A stretch of DNA of 45,950 nucleotides from Phycisphaerales bacterium (lineage in GTDB: Bacteria > Planctomycetota > Phycisphaerae > Sedimentisphaerales > Anaerobacaceae). A program made the position numbers and the translations under genes. The stretch is taken from NCBI GenBank assembly GCA_020346325.1, contig CP070782.1, positions 5,236,540-5,282,489 of the forward strand, in the 5' to 3' direction. The notes beneath the pieces are model-generated. The model was given only the letters and a program-made list of their open reading frames with translations. It was not told the DNA's origin and made no database searches. This document shows, piece after piece, positions 35,256 to 43,330 of this stretch (position 1 is its first letter; each line of letters opens with the position of its first letter).

Positions 35256-37411
35256 AACGCCTCCTCAACCTTGAAGTATCGACGTCGTTCGAACTCCGCT
35301 CGTTTGCCGTCGTTCCACTGGTCCACCGGTCGCAGATAACCCACGACGCGCGCGTACACTTCCGTTTTGGCCTGGCAATGCGGACACTGCTCCTGCCGGC
35401 CCGGCAAATACCCATGATCGGGGCAGATGCTGAAGACCGGGGAAATCGTGAAGTAAGGTAGATGGTAGTTGCTGCAGACCCTGCGAACGAAACGCTTCAA
35501 GGCCTCCGGGTCGGGTGCCGCTTCGCCCAGGTTGATGTGCAGCACCGTACCTCCGGTGTATTTGGCCTGGAGGTCGTCTTGGAGCTCGAGGACCTGCCAG
35601 ATGTCACTGGTGTAGTCAATCGGCAGTTGGGTCGAGTTGGAATAGAACGGTGTCTCCGTGGCCTCGGCCGCCCGGGCGTTGGCGCAGGTGATCTGAGGGT
35701 ACTTGCGGCGGTCGAGTTGGGCGAGCCGGTAGGTGGTGCCCTCGGCCGGCGTCGCCTCGAGATTGTACATGTTGCCCGTCTCTTGCTGGAACTCCACGAG
35801 GCGATTCCGCACATGGTTGAGCGTGCGCGACGCGAAGGCGCGGCCTGCCTCGGTCCCGATATCCTGGCCGAACAAATTCAGGCAGGCCTCATTCATGCCC
35901 ACCAATCCGATCGTGGAGAAGTGATTGTGCCAGTACTGGTCGTAATGTTCCTTGACGCTCCGCAGATAGTACCGCGTGTACGGATATAGATTCCGGTTGG
36001 TAAACCGTTCGAGCAGTTTGCGCTTGGTTTCCAGACTGGTTCGGGCCATTTCCATCAGCTTGTCGAGTCTCCGGACAAAATCATTCTCGTCTGTCGCTAC
36101 GTGGCCCAGGCGGGGCAGGTTCATTGTGACGACGCCAATCGATCCGGTCAGGGGGTTGGCGCCGAAGAGGCCGCCGCCCCGTTTTTCCAGGTGACGCACG
36201 TCCAGTCGCAGTCGACAGCACATCGAGCGTGCGTCGGCTGGGGACATGTCGCTGTTGACGAAGTTGGCGAAATAGGGGATGCCGTATCGTGCGGTCACCT
36301 CCCAGAGCCCCTGTAGTTGCGGCGCGTCCCAATCGAAGTCCGCGGAGATATTGTATGTCGGGATGGGGAACGTGAACACTCTGTTCTTCGCGTCGCCCTC
36401 GGCCATGACGTCGAGAAAGGCGCGATTGAACATGTGCATCTCCTCGGTGAACTGGCCGTACGTCCTGTCCTGCAACTGGCCTCCGATGACCACGGGTTGG
36501 TCGGCCAGCAAGGGGGGTGCCTCCAGATCGAGCGTGATATTGGTAAACGGCGTCTGAAAACCGACGCGGGTGGGAATGTTGACGTTGAAGACGAATTCCT
36601 GGAGGGCCTGGCGGACCTCTTTTTCGCTGAGGTTGTCGTAATGGATGAAGGGGGCCAGGAGGGTATCGACGTTGGAGAAAGCCTGGGCGCCGGCGGCCTC
36701 GCCTTGCAGCGTGTAGAAGAAGTTGACGATCTGGCCCAGCGCCGTGCGGAAGTGCTTGGCCGGGACGCTCTCAGCCTTGCCCGCGACGCCTCGGAAGCCG
36801 CTGCGCAGCAGATCGTGCAGGTCCCAGCCCACACAGTAAACGCTGAGGATGCCGAGGTCATGAATGTGGAAGTCGCCGGACAGGTGCGCCTCACGGATAT
36901 CGGCCGGGTAGATCTTGTTGAGCCAGTAGGTCTTGCTGATTTCACTGGAAATATAGTTGTTCAGGCCCTGGAGCGAATAGGACATGTTGCTGTTTTCTTG
37001 GACCTGCCAGTCCAGTCGGTCGAGATAGTTGTCGATCAGGTCGACGTCGGCCTTCTGCACCATCTCACGCAGGCGGGCGTGCTGGTCGCGATAGAGGATG
37101 TAGGCCTTGGCCGTCTTTTTGAATGGTGAGGTGAGCAACACCTCTTCGACGAGGTCCTGCAACTGCTCGACCTCCGGCTGCGTCGTCATGAACGTCATCT
37201 GGGCCAGGTTCAGTACGCGCAGGGCCAGCTGCTGGGCGGTATCGGCTCCGAATTCGTCGGTGGCCTTGCCGGCTTTGAGGATGGCTGCCTGGATCTTTGC
37301 GAAATCGAACCCGACCAGTCGTCCGTCTCGCTTGCGGACCTGGAAGAAGCGGCGTGACGTTGTCTGCGGTGTTCGGGTGCCGGATCGTTGCTCATCTGTC
37401 AGTGGGGTCAT
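35252..37411 (-). CDS. nrdD: Anaerobic (class III) ribonucleoside-triphosphate reductase
   Basis: A 719-residue glycyl-radical enzyme. The N terminus (FFQVRKRDGRLVGFDFAKIQ) is an ATP-cone regulatory domain. The core includes EISKTYWLNKIYPADIREAH, GDFHIHDLGILSVYCVGWDL and EEMHMFNRAFLDVMAEGDAK. The C-terminal zinc site is formed by SICPDHGYL and EQCPHC, and the radical Gly lies in YARVVGYLRP (Gly691). The ATG at 37411 has GGAAGGAG 7 nt upstream. It makes dNTPs without oxygen and without cobalamin. A B12 riboswitch begins about 260 nt upstream on the same strand. Confidence 0.96.
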   Translation of the reverse strand: MTPLTDEQRSGTRTPQTTSRRFFQVRKRDGRLVGFDFAKIQAAILKAGKATDEFGADTAQQLALRVLNLAQMTFMTTQPEVEQLQDLVEEVLLTSPFKKTAKAYILYRDQHARLREMVQKADVDLIDNYLDRLDWQVQENSNMSYSLQGLNNYISSEISKTYWLNKIYPADIREAHLSGDFHIHDLGILSVYCVGWDLHDLLRSGFRGVAGKAESVPAKHFRTALGQIVNFFYTLQGEAAGAQAFSNVDTLLAPFIHYDNLSEKEVRQALQEFVFNVNIPTRVGFQTPFTNITLDLEAPPLLADQPVVIGGQLQDRTYGQFTEEMHMFNRAFLDVMAEGDAKNRVFTFPIPTYNISADFDWDAPQLQGLWEVTARYGIPYFANFVNSDMSPADARSMCCRLRLDVRHLEKRGGGLFGANPLTGSIGVVTMNLPRLGHVATDENDFVRRLDKLMEMARTSLETKRKLLERFTNRNLYPYTRYYLRSVKEHYDQYWHNHFSTIGLVGMNEACLNLFGQDIGTEAGRAFASRTLNHVRNRLVEFQQETGNMYNLEATPAEGTTYRLAQLDRRKYPQITCANARAAEATETPFYSNSTQLPIDYTSDIWQVLELQDDLQAKYTGGTVLHINLGEAAPDPEALKRFVRRVCSNYHLPYFTISPVFSICPDHGYLPGRQEQCPHCQAKTEVYARVVGYLRPVDQWNDGKRAEFERRRYFKVEEAL

Positions 37412-37673
37412 CGTTACACTCCTTCCCAAAACCGTAGGGCGTTCCATCGAAACCATGGGGAACGGATGGGCGGGCAAGCGCGGCTGAGGTGCATGAAACC
37501 GTAGGTACGCGCGCACCCGGCATCCGAACGAGCGACAATCCGAGACAGGATATCACCACAGGCAGGGATACAACCACCGACAGGGAAAACCTGTGGACCG
37601 GCGGCCGTACGATGCAATGGCCTTTCCCGCGAAAGCTAGATTGCCGTTCACCACGCGATTTGCGTGGGTCGCT
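37412..37673 (-). promoter_or_regulatory. Leader between B12 aptamer and nrdD
   Basis: About 260 nt separate the aptamer from the nrdD ATG. A perfect stem-loop (CCACGC/GCGTGG, 37651-37667) directly follows the aptamer and may be the expression platform. No U-run follows it, so a transcription terminator is not evident; control of translation is hard to place so far from the ribosome site. No convincing leader peptide is seen. Confidence 0.45.
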
Positions 37674-37853
37674 GGCAGGTCTTCGGACTTGCGGGCGTCT
37701 CAGAGCCGAGCTCCGAACTCCTACTGGCCATCGCTTCCCGTCCTCGTCGGACAGTGCTTGATGATGGCGTTCGTTCCCACTTACCGCTGCGCGGCAGTTC
37801 CGGATTCACACCGGATTCCCTCTTGGTCGATGTCCCAAACAGCAGGACAAACC
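37674..37853 (-). ncRNA. Cobalamin (adenosylcobalamin-type) riboswitch
   Basis: Read on the minus strand the region has the ordered conserved blocks of RF00174-type aptamers: GGT near the 5' end, AGAGGGAATCCGGTGTGAAT, CCGGAACTGCCGCGCAGCGG followed by TAAG, GCACTG, GGGAAG, and the 3' block CCGAAGACCTGCC. The length is about 180 nt, normal for the class. It follows a promoter by a few nucleotides and leads to nrdD. Binding of cobalamin would normally shut the downstream genes off. Recognition is by conserved sequence, not by computed folding. Confidence 0.93.
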
Positions 37854-37866
37854 AACGACGGCCCCA

Positions 37867-37895
37867 ACTCTACGCACGTCGGCCGCACGCGTCAA
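37867..37895 (-). promoter_or_regulatory. Promoter of the nrdD-nrdG-metE-dcd operon
   Basis: On the minus strand TTGACG (37890-37895), a 17-nt spacer and TAGAGT (37867-37872) form a good sigma70-type promoter. The expected start near 37860 lies just before the first conserved aptamer block. Confidence 0.7.
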
Positions 37896-37947
37896 CTGCA
37901 AAACTTCGAGAATTCTCCGCAGGCGTTCCCGTTGCGATTGCGCCGGG

Positions 37948-39096
37948 CTATTGTTTGCGCAGGAAGCGATTGATCATCAGGGCGCAGACCTTGTCCAGGC
38001 CCTTGGCGGCCTCGTCGCCACCGCGATTGGCGGCGACCAGGACGGCGAAGTCTTTTTCAGGGGCGACCCAGGCCACGGCGTGGTTCATCGTGTTGGTCCC
38101 GCTGTGCGTCAGCGCGTGGCCTCCCCAGGCGCGTTGGCAGGTTTGCCATCCGAGGGCGTAGGAGCCATCGAAAGGTGGCGCCTGCACCGCCGTGTATTGT
38201 GATGCGGGTAAGAGTCCTTCTTCCTGGCGGCAGGCCTTCAGGATGCAACAGACGTAACGAGCCCAGTCGGCCATTGAACAATGCACGCGTCCGCCCGGCC
38301 CGAGGAAGGGGGGATTATCGCTGGCCGGCCCCGGATTGATCGGCACGGTCCGGCCGTTGCGGTACTTGTGTTGCCACGGTGCGTCGATTCGATCGGTGGT
38401 TCCCATGGCGCCAAAGCCAGCGGTCGTCATGCCGAGCGGCGCGAAGAGCCGTTCGGTGATGAGATTTTCCCAGGACTCATCCATGACCTTCTCGATGATG
38501 GCACCGGCGATCGTGTATCCGGCATTCGAATAGAGGTATTGCTCGCCCGGCTGGCGAACCGGCGCCTCGCTGAGCACGATTTCCGTAACGCGCCGGCGCT
38601 GGTCGCGTGGGTCCCGCCCAAGGATTTCCTGGAGTTGGTCGTCGTTAACGGGCGCGAAGCCATTGGTCATCGAAGGCAATCTGGCCCGATGCGACAGCAG
38701 GTGTACCAGCGTCACGGCGCGATAGTCCGCATGCAGACGGTCCCTCAGTTCCGGGAAGAACTCGGCCAGGGTCGTGGTCCAATCGAGTTTGCCTTCCTGT
38801 GCCAGCAGACAGACCAGCGAGGCGGTCATGGCCTTGGTGCAGGAGCCCAGGTGGAAGGGATCGTCAGGCTCGGCCGGGACCTCACTACCATCCTGGCGTA
38901 TGCCCACCACGCCCAGCGCGTGCAGTTCGCCGTCGAGAATGACTGCGGCGGCCAAAGCGGGAAAATCGTACTCCTGCCGGATCGGTTCCAACTCGGCCGC
39001 GATGTCGACCAGGTTGGCCTCGGCGGCCGCAGAACCCGCTGCCACCGAGGCCAAGGCCAGCAAGAGGATGGTGTTGTATTGCATGAGAGTGCTCAT
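37948..39096 (-). CDS. Serine hydrolase, beta-lactamase class C/PBP-like, exported
   Basis: A 382-residue protein with a signal peptide (MQYNTILLLALASVAAGSAA, cut after AAA or AEA). It has the S-x-x-K motif SCTK (Ser85, Lys88), Tyr189 in LYSNAGY and a HSG motif in ALTHSGTNTM. This is the PF00144 fold of class C beta-lactamases, D-aminopeptidases and esterases. Planctomycete members are mostly of unknown substrate. The ATG at 39096 is favoured by GGAG 6 nt upstream; ATG 39084 is possible. A promoter TTGTGG-N17-TATAAT lies at 39119-39147 on the same strand. Confidence 0.9.
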   Translation of the reverse strand: MSTLMQYNTILLLALASVAAGSAAAEANLVDIAAELEPIRQEYDFPALAAAVILDGELHALGVVGIRQDGSEVPAEPDDPFHLGSCTKAMTASLVCLLAQEGKLDWTTTLAEFFPELRDRLHADYRAVTLVHLLSHRARLPSMTNGFAPVNDDQLQEILGRDPRDQRRRVTEIVLSEAPVRQPGEQYLYSNAGYTIAGAIIEKVMDESWENLITERLFAPLGMTTAGFGAMGTTDRIDAPWQHKYRNGRTVPINPGPASDNPPFLGPGGRVHCSMADWARYVCCILKACRQEEGLLPASQYTAVQAPPFDGSYALGWQTCQRAWGGHALTHSGTNTMNHAVAWVAPEKDFAVLVAANRGGDEAAKGLDKVCALMINRFLRKQ

Positions 39097-39232
39097 AGCG
39101 TTCTCCGAATAGGCCGGGATTATAGTCGGTGGGACGCCAGCCCACAAGGCCAGGCAAAAGGCTGGGAAGAGATCGCCATTGCAGGTATAATGCGGTGCAG
39201 AGTGAGGGGAACGAGCAACAGAGGATGCCGAT
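39097..39232. promoter_or_regulatory. Divergent promoter region
   Basis: Minus strand: TTGTGG (39142-39147), 17 nt, TATAAT (39119-39124) toward the serine hydrolase. Plus strand: TATAAT (39186-39191) toward the TPR gene, with a poor -35. The two -10 sites point away from each other, about 60 nt apart. Confidence 0.55.
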
Positions 39233-40213
39233 ATGGCGCCGCTAGAATGCCAGGAATGCAAAGCGCCGCTCTCCAAGTCGGCGGAGAACTGCCCGCTGTG
39301 TGGCGCGTCTGTCCGGGACCGTAAGGCCGGCAAGCGCAAGCCGTGGTACGAGCGGACATCCGTCACTTTGTGCGTGGCGGCCGGGCTGCTCGTTGTCGCG
39401 CTGGGATTCGTCCATATCGTCATTGGCGTCGAGTCGCCTTTCAGGCTGCCGGTGGATATCGTGCGCCGCGAATCCTTCGGGTACCGCGAGACCTTTATCG
39501 ATGCCCGCGCTATCGCGGCACTGCCGTATACTGCGGCAAAACTCAAGTATCCGCTTAGTTGCGAAGTCCTTCAACGCCGGGGCTACCTGCCGTCGGGTCG
39601 CCATTTCGAGGCTCGGACGGTGGTCAGGCAGATGCAGGACATCGGGCGCTGGCAGGCCGAGTTTACTCGAACTCTCGGCCCGTCCGAGCCGCCTTGGGAG
39701 GAGCGTCTGCAGACGGGGATTGTCGAGGAGCAGGCAGACCCGGAGAGCGCTCAGGCGGACAACGCGCGAGGTATCGCCTCGGCCCGAAACGGCGAGTATC
39801 AGGCGGCGCTGGCGGCATTCAGTCGGGCGATTCGCAAGGCCCCGGCCTATGCCGAAGCGTTTCACAATCGCGCCCTGGTCTACATCGCCCTTGGCAACCT
39901 GGGGCAGGGGGCGGCCGACTTCGATAAAGTCGTGGAGATCCGACCGGGGTACATCGAAGGCTATGTCGAGCAGGGCCGCCTCTACCTCAAGACGGGTCAG
40001 CAGGAAGACGCTGTGGCGGTCTTTTCGCGGGCGATTGAAGTTGATTCGACCTGCGCCGAAGCGTACCTGGGTCGGGCCCTGGCCTGCTATGTCCAGGGCC
40101 AATACGACCGTGCCTGGCAGGACGTGCGACAACTCGAGTATCTGGGTACGCCCGCGCCGGCTGGCTTCGTCGTCGCGCTAAGCCACGCTTCGGGCCGCGA
40201 CCCCGGGACGTAA
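39233..40213 (+). CDS. Zinc-ribbon, membrane-anchored TPR protein
   Basis: A 326-residue protein. The N terminus is a zinc ribbon (CQEC at 6-9, CPLC at 20-23), followed by a basic stretch and one transmembrane segment (residues 44-64, VTLCVAAGLLVVALGFVHIV). The region after 180 has three or four tetratricopeptide repeats: NARGIASARNGEYQAALAAF, AFHNRALVYIALGNLGQGAA, GYVEQGRLYLKTGQQEDAVA and AYLGRALACYVQGQYDRAWQ. TPRs mediate protein contacts. The combination suggests a membrane-linked scaffold; partner unknown. AGAGGA lies about 7 nt before the ATG. Confidence 0.8.
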   Translation: MAPLECQECKAPLSKSAENCPLCGASVRDRKAGKRKPWYERTSVTLCVAAGLLVVALGFVHIVIGVESPFRLPVDIVRRESFGYRETFIDARAIAALPYTAAKLKYPLSCEVLQRRGYLPSGRHFEARTVVRQMQDIGRWQAEFTRTLGPSEPPWEERLQTGIVEEQADPESAQADNARGIASARNGEYQAALAAFSRAIRKAPAYAEAFHNRALVYIALGNLGQGAADFDKVVEIRPGYIEGYVEQGRLYLKTGQQEDAVAVFSRAIEVDSTCAEAYLGRALACYVQGQYDRAWQDVRQLEYLGTPAPAGFVVALSHASGRDPGT

Positions 40214-40236
40214 CGGGCGCGGGCGGCCGGCTCATC

Positions 40237-40272
40237 GGGTGGTAGCCTCAAGTCCGCAGGACCTGGGGATGG
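40237..40272 (+). repeat. Copy of the REP-like repeat
   Basis: Shares 33 of 36 positions with the reverse complement of 18132-18167 (counted by eye), including AGTCCGCAGGACCTGGGGAT. It lies between the TPR and HlyD-like genes, about 22 kb from the first element and single here rather than paired. Confidence 0.8.
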
Positions 40273-40378
40273 CGGTCATGCGAGATGGCCCGCAACGCGG
40301 TAACAGACTACAGGCGGGGCCGTCTCTTACGAGGGGGCGACATCGATTCGAGACTGAGATGCGATTGGGAGGTTTGTC

Positions 40379-41551
40379 ATGAAGCGAGAGCGAGGTATTC
40401 GAATACTGGTAGTCACGGTCGCGTTGGCCCAATTGGTACTGGCATCGCAGGGTCAGTCGGGCCAGATGATTCGGGAGGCGGGTAGACTCCAGCCGGTGGA
40501 GTCTCACATGATTCGCAGCCAGGTGCCCCGGCCCACGGTCGTGCTCTACGTGGCACCAGAAGGCAAAGCCGTTGAGAGGGGCGATCTGCTCGTCGAGTTG
40601 GATAGCTCCGTGTGGGACGAGGAAAAGGGGCAGCTGAAGGTTCGATTCGTCGCGGCCGTGGCGCGGCTACGGAAGGCCGAAGAGGCGCTACCGCTGGCGA
40701 AGGAGGAAAGCCGCGCCGCCGTGGAACTGGCCGAGCAGGGCTTTCGCCTGGCGAAGCTGGCGCTGGAGGTGTATGTTGGCGGCGAGTATCCGCAGCAAGT
40801 CGCCGAGGCCGAGGCCGCGGTATCCGACGCCGAGGCACAATACGTCGAAGCGGGCGAGCGTCTGGCGCGGCTGAAGGCCTCGGAGGATGAGACCGATACC
40901 GATCGTGTCCGTCAGACGGAAGCCGCCAGAGCACAGGCAGCGTCGCAAATGAAAGTGGCGAAGAATCGACTCCGTCTTCTCACCGATGTCATGCATGAAT
41001 TCCGCAAGGCAAGTTTGCAGCTGGTTGTTATGGAGAAGGAATTCGCTCTCATGCGGGCCCGGAACGAGGCCAAGCGGGCGGAACGCGAGGCCGAAAGCGC
41101 TCTGGAAATCGCTCAGGCCCGGCTTGCGATGGAGGAGAACAGGCGGGAGGCTCTCGAGGAGACAATCCACGCCTGCAAGCTCCACGCGCCCAGTGCCGGG
41201 ACCGTGCAGTACGTGCGCGCGTCCTGGGGTGACAGCGCCACGACCAGGCCGATCGAACCCGGCAGCATCGTGCACAAGCAGGAGCCGCTCATCCAGGTCG
41301 TGGAGACGGAACGGTTCAAGCTGGCGGTGCTGGTCGATTTGCAGGTGGCCCAGCAAGTGAAGACCGGCCGGGAGGTGAACGTTCGCGTCGATGCGATCGC
41401 GAATGAAACGTTCACCGGCCGCGTCGCCGAGATGCGCGTCGTACCCGACCCCGCCTCCGGTGCCGCCCAGGGTCTCTTGAACGTGATCATCGAAAACCCA
41501 GCCAAACGATTCCGCCCCGGCATGACGGCTCGCGTCGAATTCGAGTTATGA
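40379..41551 (+). CDS. HlyD-like periplasmic adaptor protein
   Basis: A 390-residue protein with an N-terminal signal/anchor (IRILVVTVALAQLVLASQG). A split biotinyl-lipoyl domain surrounds a long coiled coil: GKAVERGDLLVELDSSVWDE, then helices rich in Ala, Glu and Arg (roughly 80-265), then LHAPSAGTVQYVRASWG and a beta-barrel domain (FKLAVLVDLQVAQQVKTGRE, FRPGMTARVEFEL). It would link an inner-membrane pump to the outer membrane. No pump or outer-membrane factor gene is next to it, so the partner is elsewhere. GGGAGG lies 6-7 nt before the ATG. Confidence 0.85.
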   Translation: MKRERGIRILVVTVALAQLVLASQGQSGQMIREAGRLQPVESHMIRSQVPRPTVVLYVAPEGKAVERGDLLVELDSSVWDEEKGQLKVRFVAAVARLRKAEEALPLAKEESRAAVELAEQGFRLAKLALEVYVGGEYPQQVAEAEAAVSDAEAQYVEAGERLARLKASEDETDTDRVRQTEAARAQAASQMKVAKNRLRLLTDVMHEFRKASLQLVVMEKEFALMRARNEAKRAEREAESALEIAQARLAMEENRREALEETIHACKLHAPSAGTVQYVRASWGDSATTRPIEPGSIVHKQEPLIQVVETERFKLAVLVDLQVAQQVKTGREVNVRVDAIANETFTGRVAEMRVVPDPASGAAQGLLNVIIENPAKRFRPGMTARVEFEL

Positions 41552-41561
41552 GACACCGTGT

Positions 41562-42392
41562 CTACCGGTTGCGACTGCGGGGCACAGGCCAGCCGCGATG
41601 GGTGCGTTTCAGGTCTTCGATGCCCTCAACCGTCTGCGGTGTCGGTTGCTGCCAACTCGTGAAGTCGCGGAAGTGCTTGAGTGTTTCGATACTCCATTTC
41701 CAGGTTTCGGCGTGGCCGTCGGCGAATCCGAAGCTGCTACGCGCCCCGTGCCAGACCACCAGCGGATCGGACCAGTTGGTGGCCTCGGTGGCGCCGGCCG
41801 GGTCGATGACCCAAGAGTTGATGTTATAACCGCGCGGGTCGTTCTCTTCGAGCATGACGTAGGCCTGGGCCGGGTTGGCAATCTCGGAGAGGCGCAGCAG
41901 ATTGCGCCAGTTGGCGAAGCCGCCCGGCTTGTCCGTGGACCACCAGCCGTTGAGGCTGTCCGGCATGGAGTAGCTGCGGAAGTTATCTCCGACGCTCTGA
42001 TCGCTGGGGCAGTGGTAGCAGGCGAAGCTCCGGGTGTAGGGATAGAGTGTGCCCCGGCGGATGCCCTCGTAGCGTTCGTCGCGGGTGGCGTTGAAGTAAT
42101 CGCTGACGGCCGCATCGCCATCAACTTGCCACGGCGCCCAGGCCCAATCGGAAGGCTGGCCCCAACCGCCACCATTGTAGTTCCACGAGCCACAAAGTCT
42201 GTCGTCGTTATCGACGGCGTAGGTGTACCACGCGGTCGTCAAGGTCCGCAGGTTTGCCTGGCACTTGACGGTCTTGCCCGCCTCCCGCGCCCGCGACAGC
42301 GCGGGCATGAGAATCGCCATCAACACGGCGACAACGGCAGTCACGACCAGTAACTCGATCAATGTGAACGCGCTGGCTCGTCGACGCCCCAT
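41562..42392 (-). CDS. Prepilin-type N-terminal domain protein (pseudopilin)
   Basis: A 276-residue protein. The class III signal SAFTLIELLVVTAVVAVLMA is cleaved by prepilin peptidase before Phe and becomes the pilin core helix (ending AREAGKTVKCQANLRTL). The long C-terminal domain (WYTYAVDNDDRLCGSWNYNG, SFACYHCPSD, FADGHAETW) is the type found in large numbers in planctomycetes and related groups, here with HxG-like FGFADGHAETW near the end. Its exact role is unknown; it may belong to a type II-like secretion or fibre. GGGAGG precedes the ATG by about 8 nt. Confidence 0.9.
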   Translation of the reverse strand: MGRRRASAFTLIELLVVTAVVAVLMAILMPALSRAREAGKTVKCQANLRTLTTAWYTYAVDNDDRLCGSWNYNGGGWGQPSDWAWAPWQVDGDAAVSDYFNATRDERYEGIRRGTLYPYTRSFACYHCPSDQSVGDNFRSYSMPDSLNGWWSTDKPGGFANWRNLLRLSEIANPAQAYVMLEENDPRGYNINSWVIDPAGATEATNWSDPLVVWHGARSSFGFADGHAETWKWSIETLKHFRDFTSWQQPTPQTVEGIEDLKRTHRGWPVPRSRNR

Positions 42393-42955
42393 GGTCCGAC
42401 CTCCCTAATCGCGACTCCTTCCCTCTCGGTTCCATCGAAACAGCTACCGCGCGCCTGGCCCCATGATACCGCCGTCCAACATCCGATCGCAAGACCGCCC
42501 CTCGGCATCCGACAGAATTTCTCGCCTCAGAATCGGTCCTCCCCGCCGAGCGGCCAAGGTCACCCACTTGATACTCCGGCGGTGCGATTCATTTTGTAGG
42601 CAACCTCTCGACGTCCGCTGCGAAGATTGTCATCCTGAACGCAGTGAAGGACTTGGCCCGAGGAGAAGACGTTGGTTTCGTTGCTAGAGGGACGCCTCGA
42701 TCCCGGGCCAGATGGTTCGCTGGGCTCACCATGACAAGCGTCGGGAGGAGCACGCCGGCCTCCGCTGGGATCACGAGGATAAGGCCACCGGCGGGATTAA
42801 GAAAACCCTGGTGTATCCGAGCGAAATCAAGTAAGAAACATGTTTGGAATCTACGGGCAGGTGCCCGCTGGGGAAGAAGGGAATGTACGCGCCGAGGCGT
42901 GAGGTGGCGGCGGAGACACAAAGCAACGGAAGGACCGGGAGATCGAGTGGTACCG
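42393..42955. repeat. Intergenic region with a possible dispersed repeat
   Basis: No convincing gene. TCATCCTGAACGCAGTGAAG (42630-42649) followed by GACTT matches a short sequence (translated as VILNAVKDL or HPERSEG) that I recall as a frequent dispersed repeat in environmental bacterial genomes; unverified. The following 120 nt can be read as a peptide ending GGIKKTLVYPSEIK at 42834, perhaps the tail of a lost gene. A 20-codon frame starts at 42840. Confidence 0.35.
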
Positions 42956-43303
42956 ATGAAGTCGCGGATCATGTACATCGAGTGCAAGAGCGATGAGCTC
43001 ACGGGCCCGGCCCGGATTGGACGCGTCACCTTTTCGAAAACGGGTCGTACCCTGCGCTATAGAGACCGTGAGTTGGTGCGTATTCAGGGTTATAAGGCCA
43101 ACTATCTCGATCCTGCAACGGAACAAAGATACTGGGTCTCCGGCTGCAAGCAAGCCGGCGACGACGCCCTGTACCCGGGCATCGTTGAAATCGACGAAGA
43201 CGTGAGAGAAGAGTAATGGCTCAACATTCGTAACCGTCCCGACTGTGTTCAATTGTCCTCCTTTCGATCCGAGGGCAAATACTCCAAACGACAGCCCAAA
43301 TAG
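42956..43303 (+). pseudogene. Small conserved protein (often mis-annotated as DXP synthase) interrupted by TAA
   Basis: The frame opens MKSRIMYIECKSDELTGPAR, then IGRVTFSKTGRTLRYRDREL and YWVSGCKQAGDDALYPGIVE, matching a widespread ~100-residue family that many databases label 1-deoxy-D-xylulose-5-phosphate synthase without evidence. The known members continue VEIDEDVREEYW; here VEIDEDVREE is followed by TAA (43214-43216), then WLNIRNRPDCVQLSSFRSEG in the same frame to a TAG at 43301-43303. A Tyr codon has apparently become a stop. The truncated product would have 86 residues and may still fold. Confidence 0.7.
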
Positions 43304-43330
43304 CAATTCAGGGGGGCTGTGGGATATTGG

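Noticed and set aside
37392-37617. Short minus-strand frames in the nrdD leader as regulatory peptides
   Set aside because: They begin at TTG or lack a ribosome site and show no run of a regulatory amino acid.
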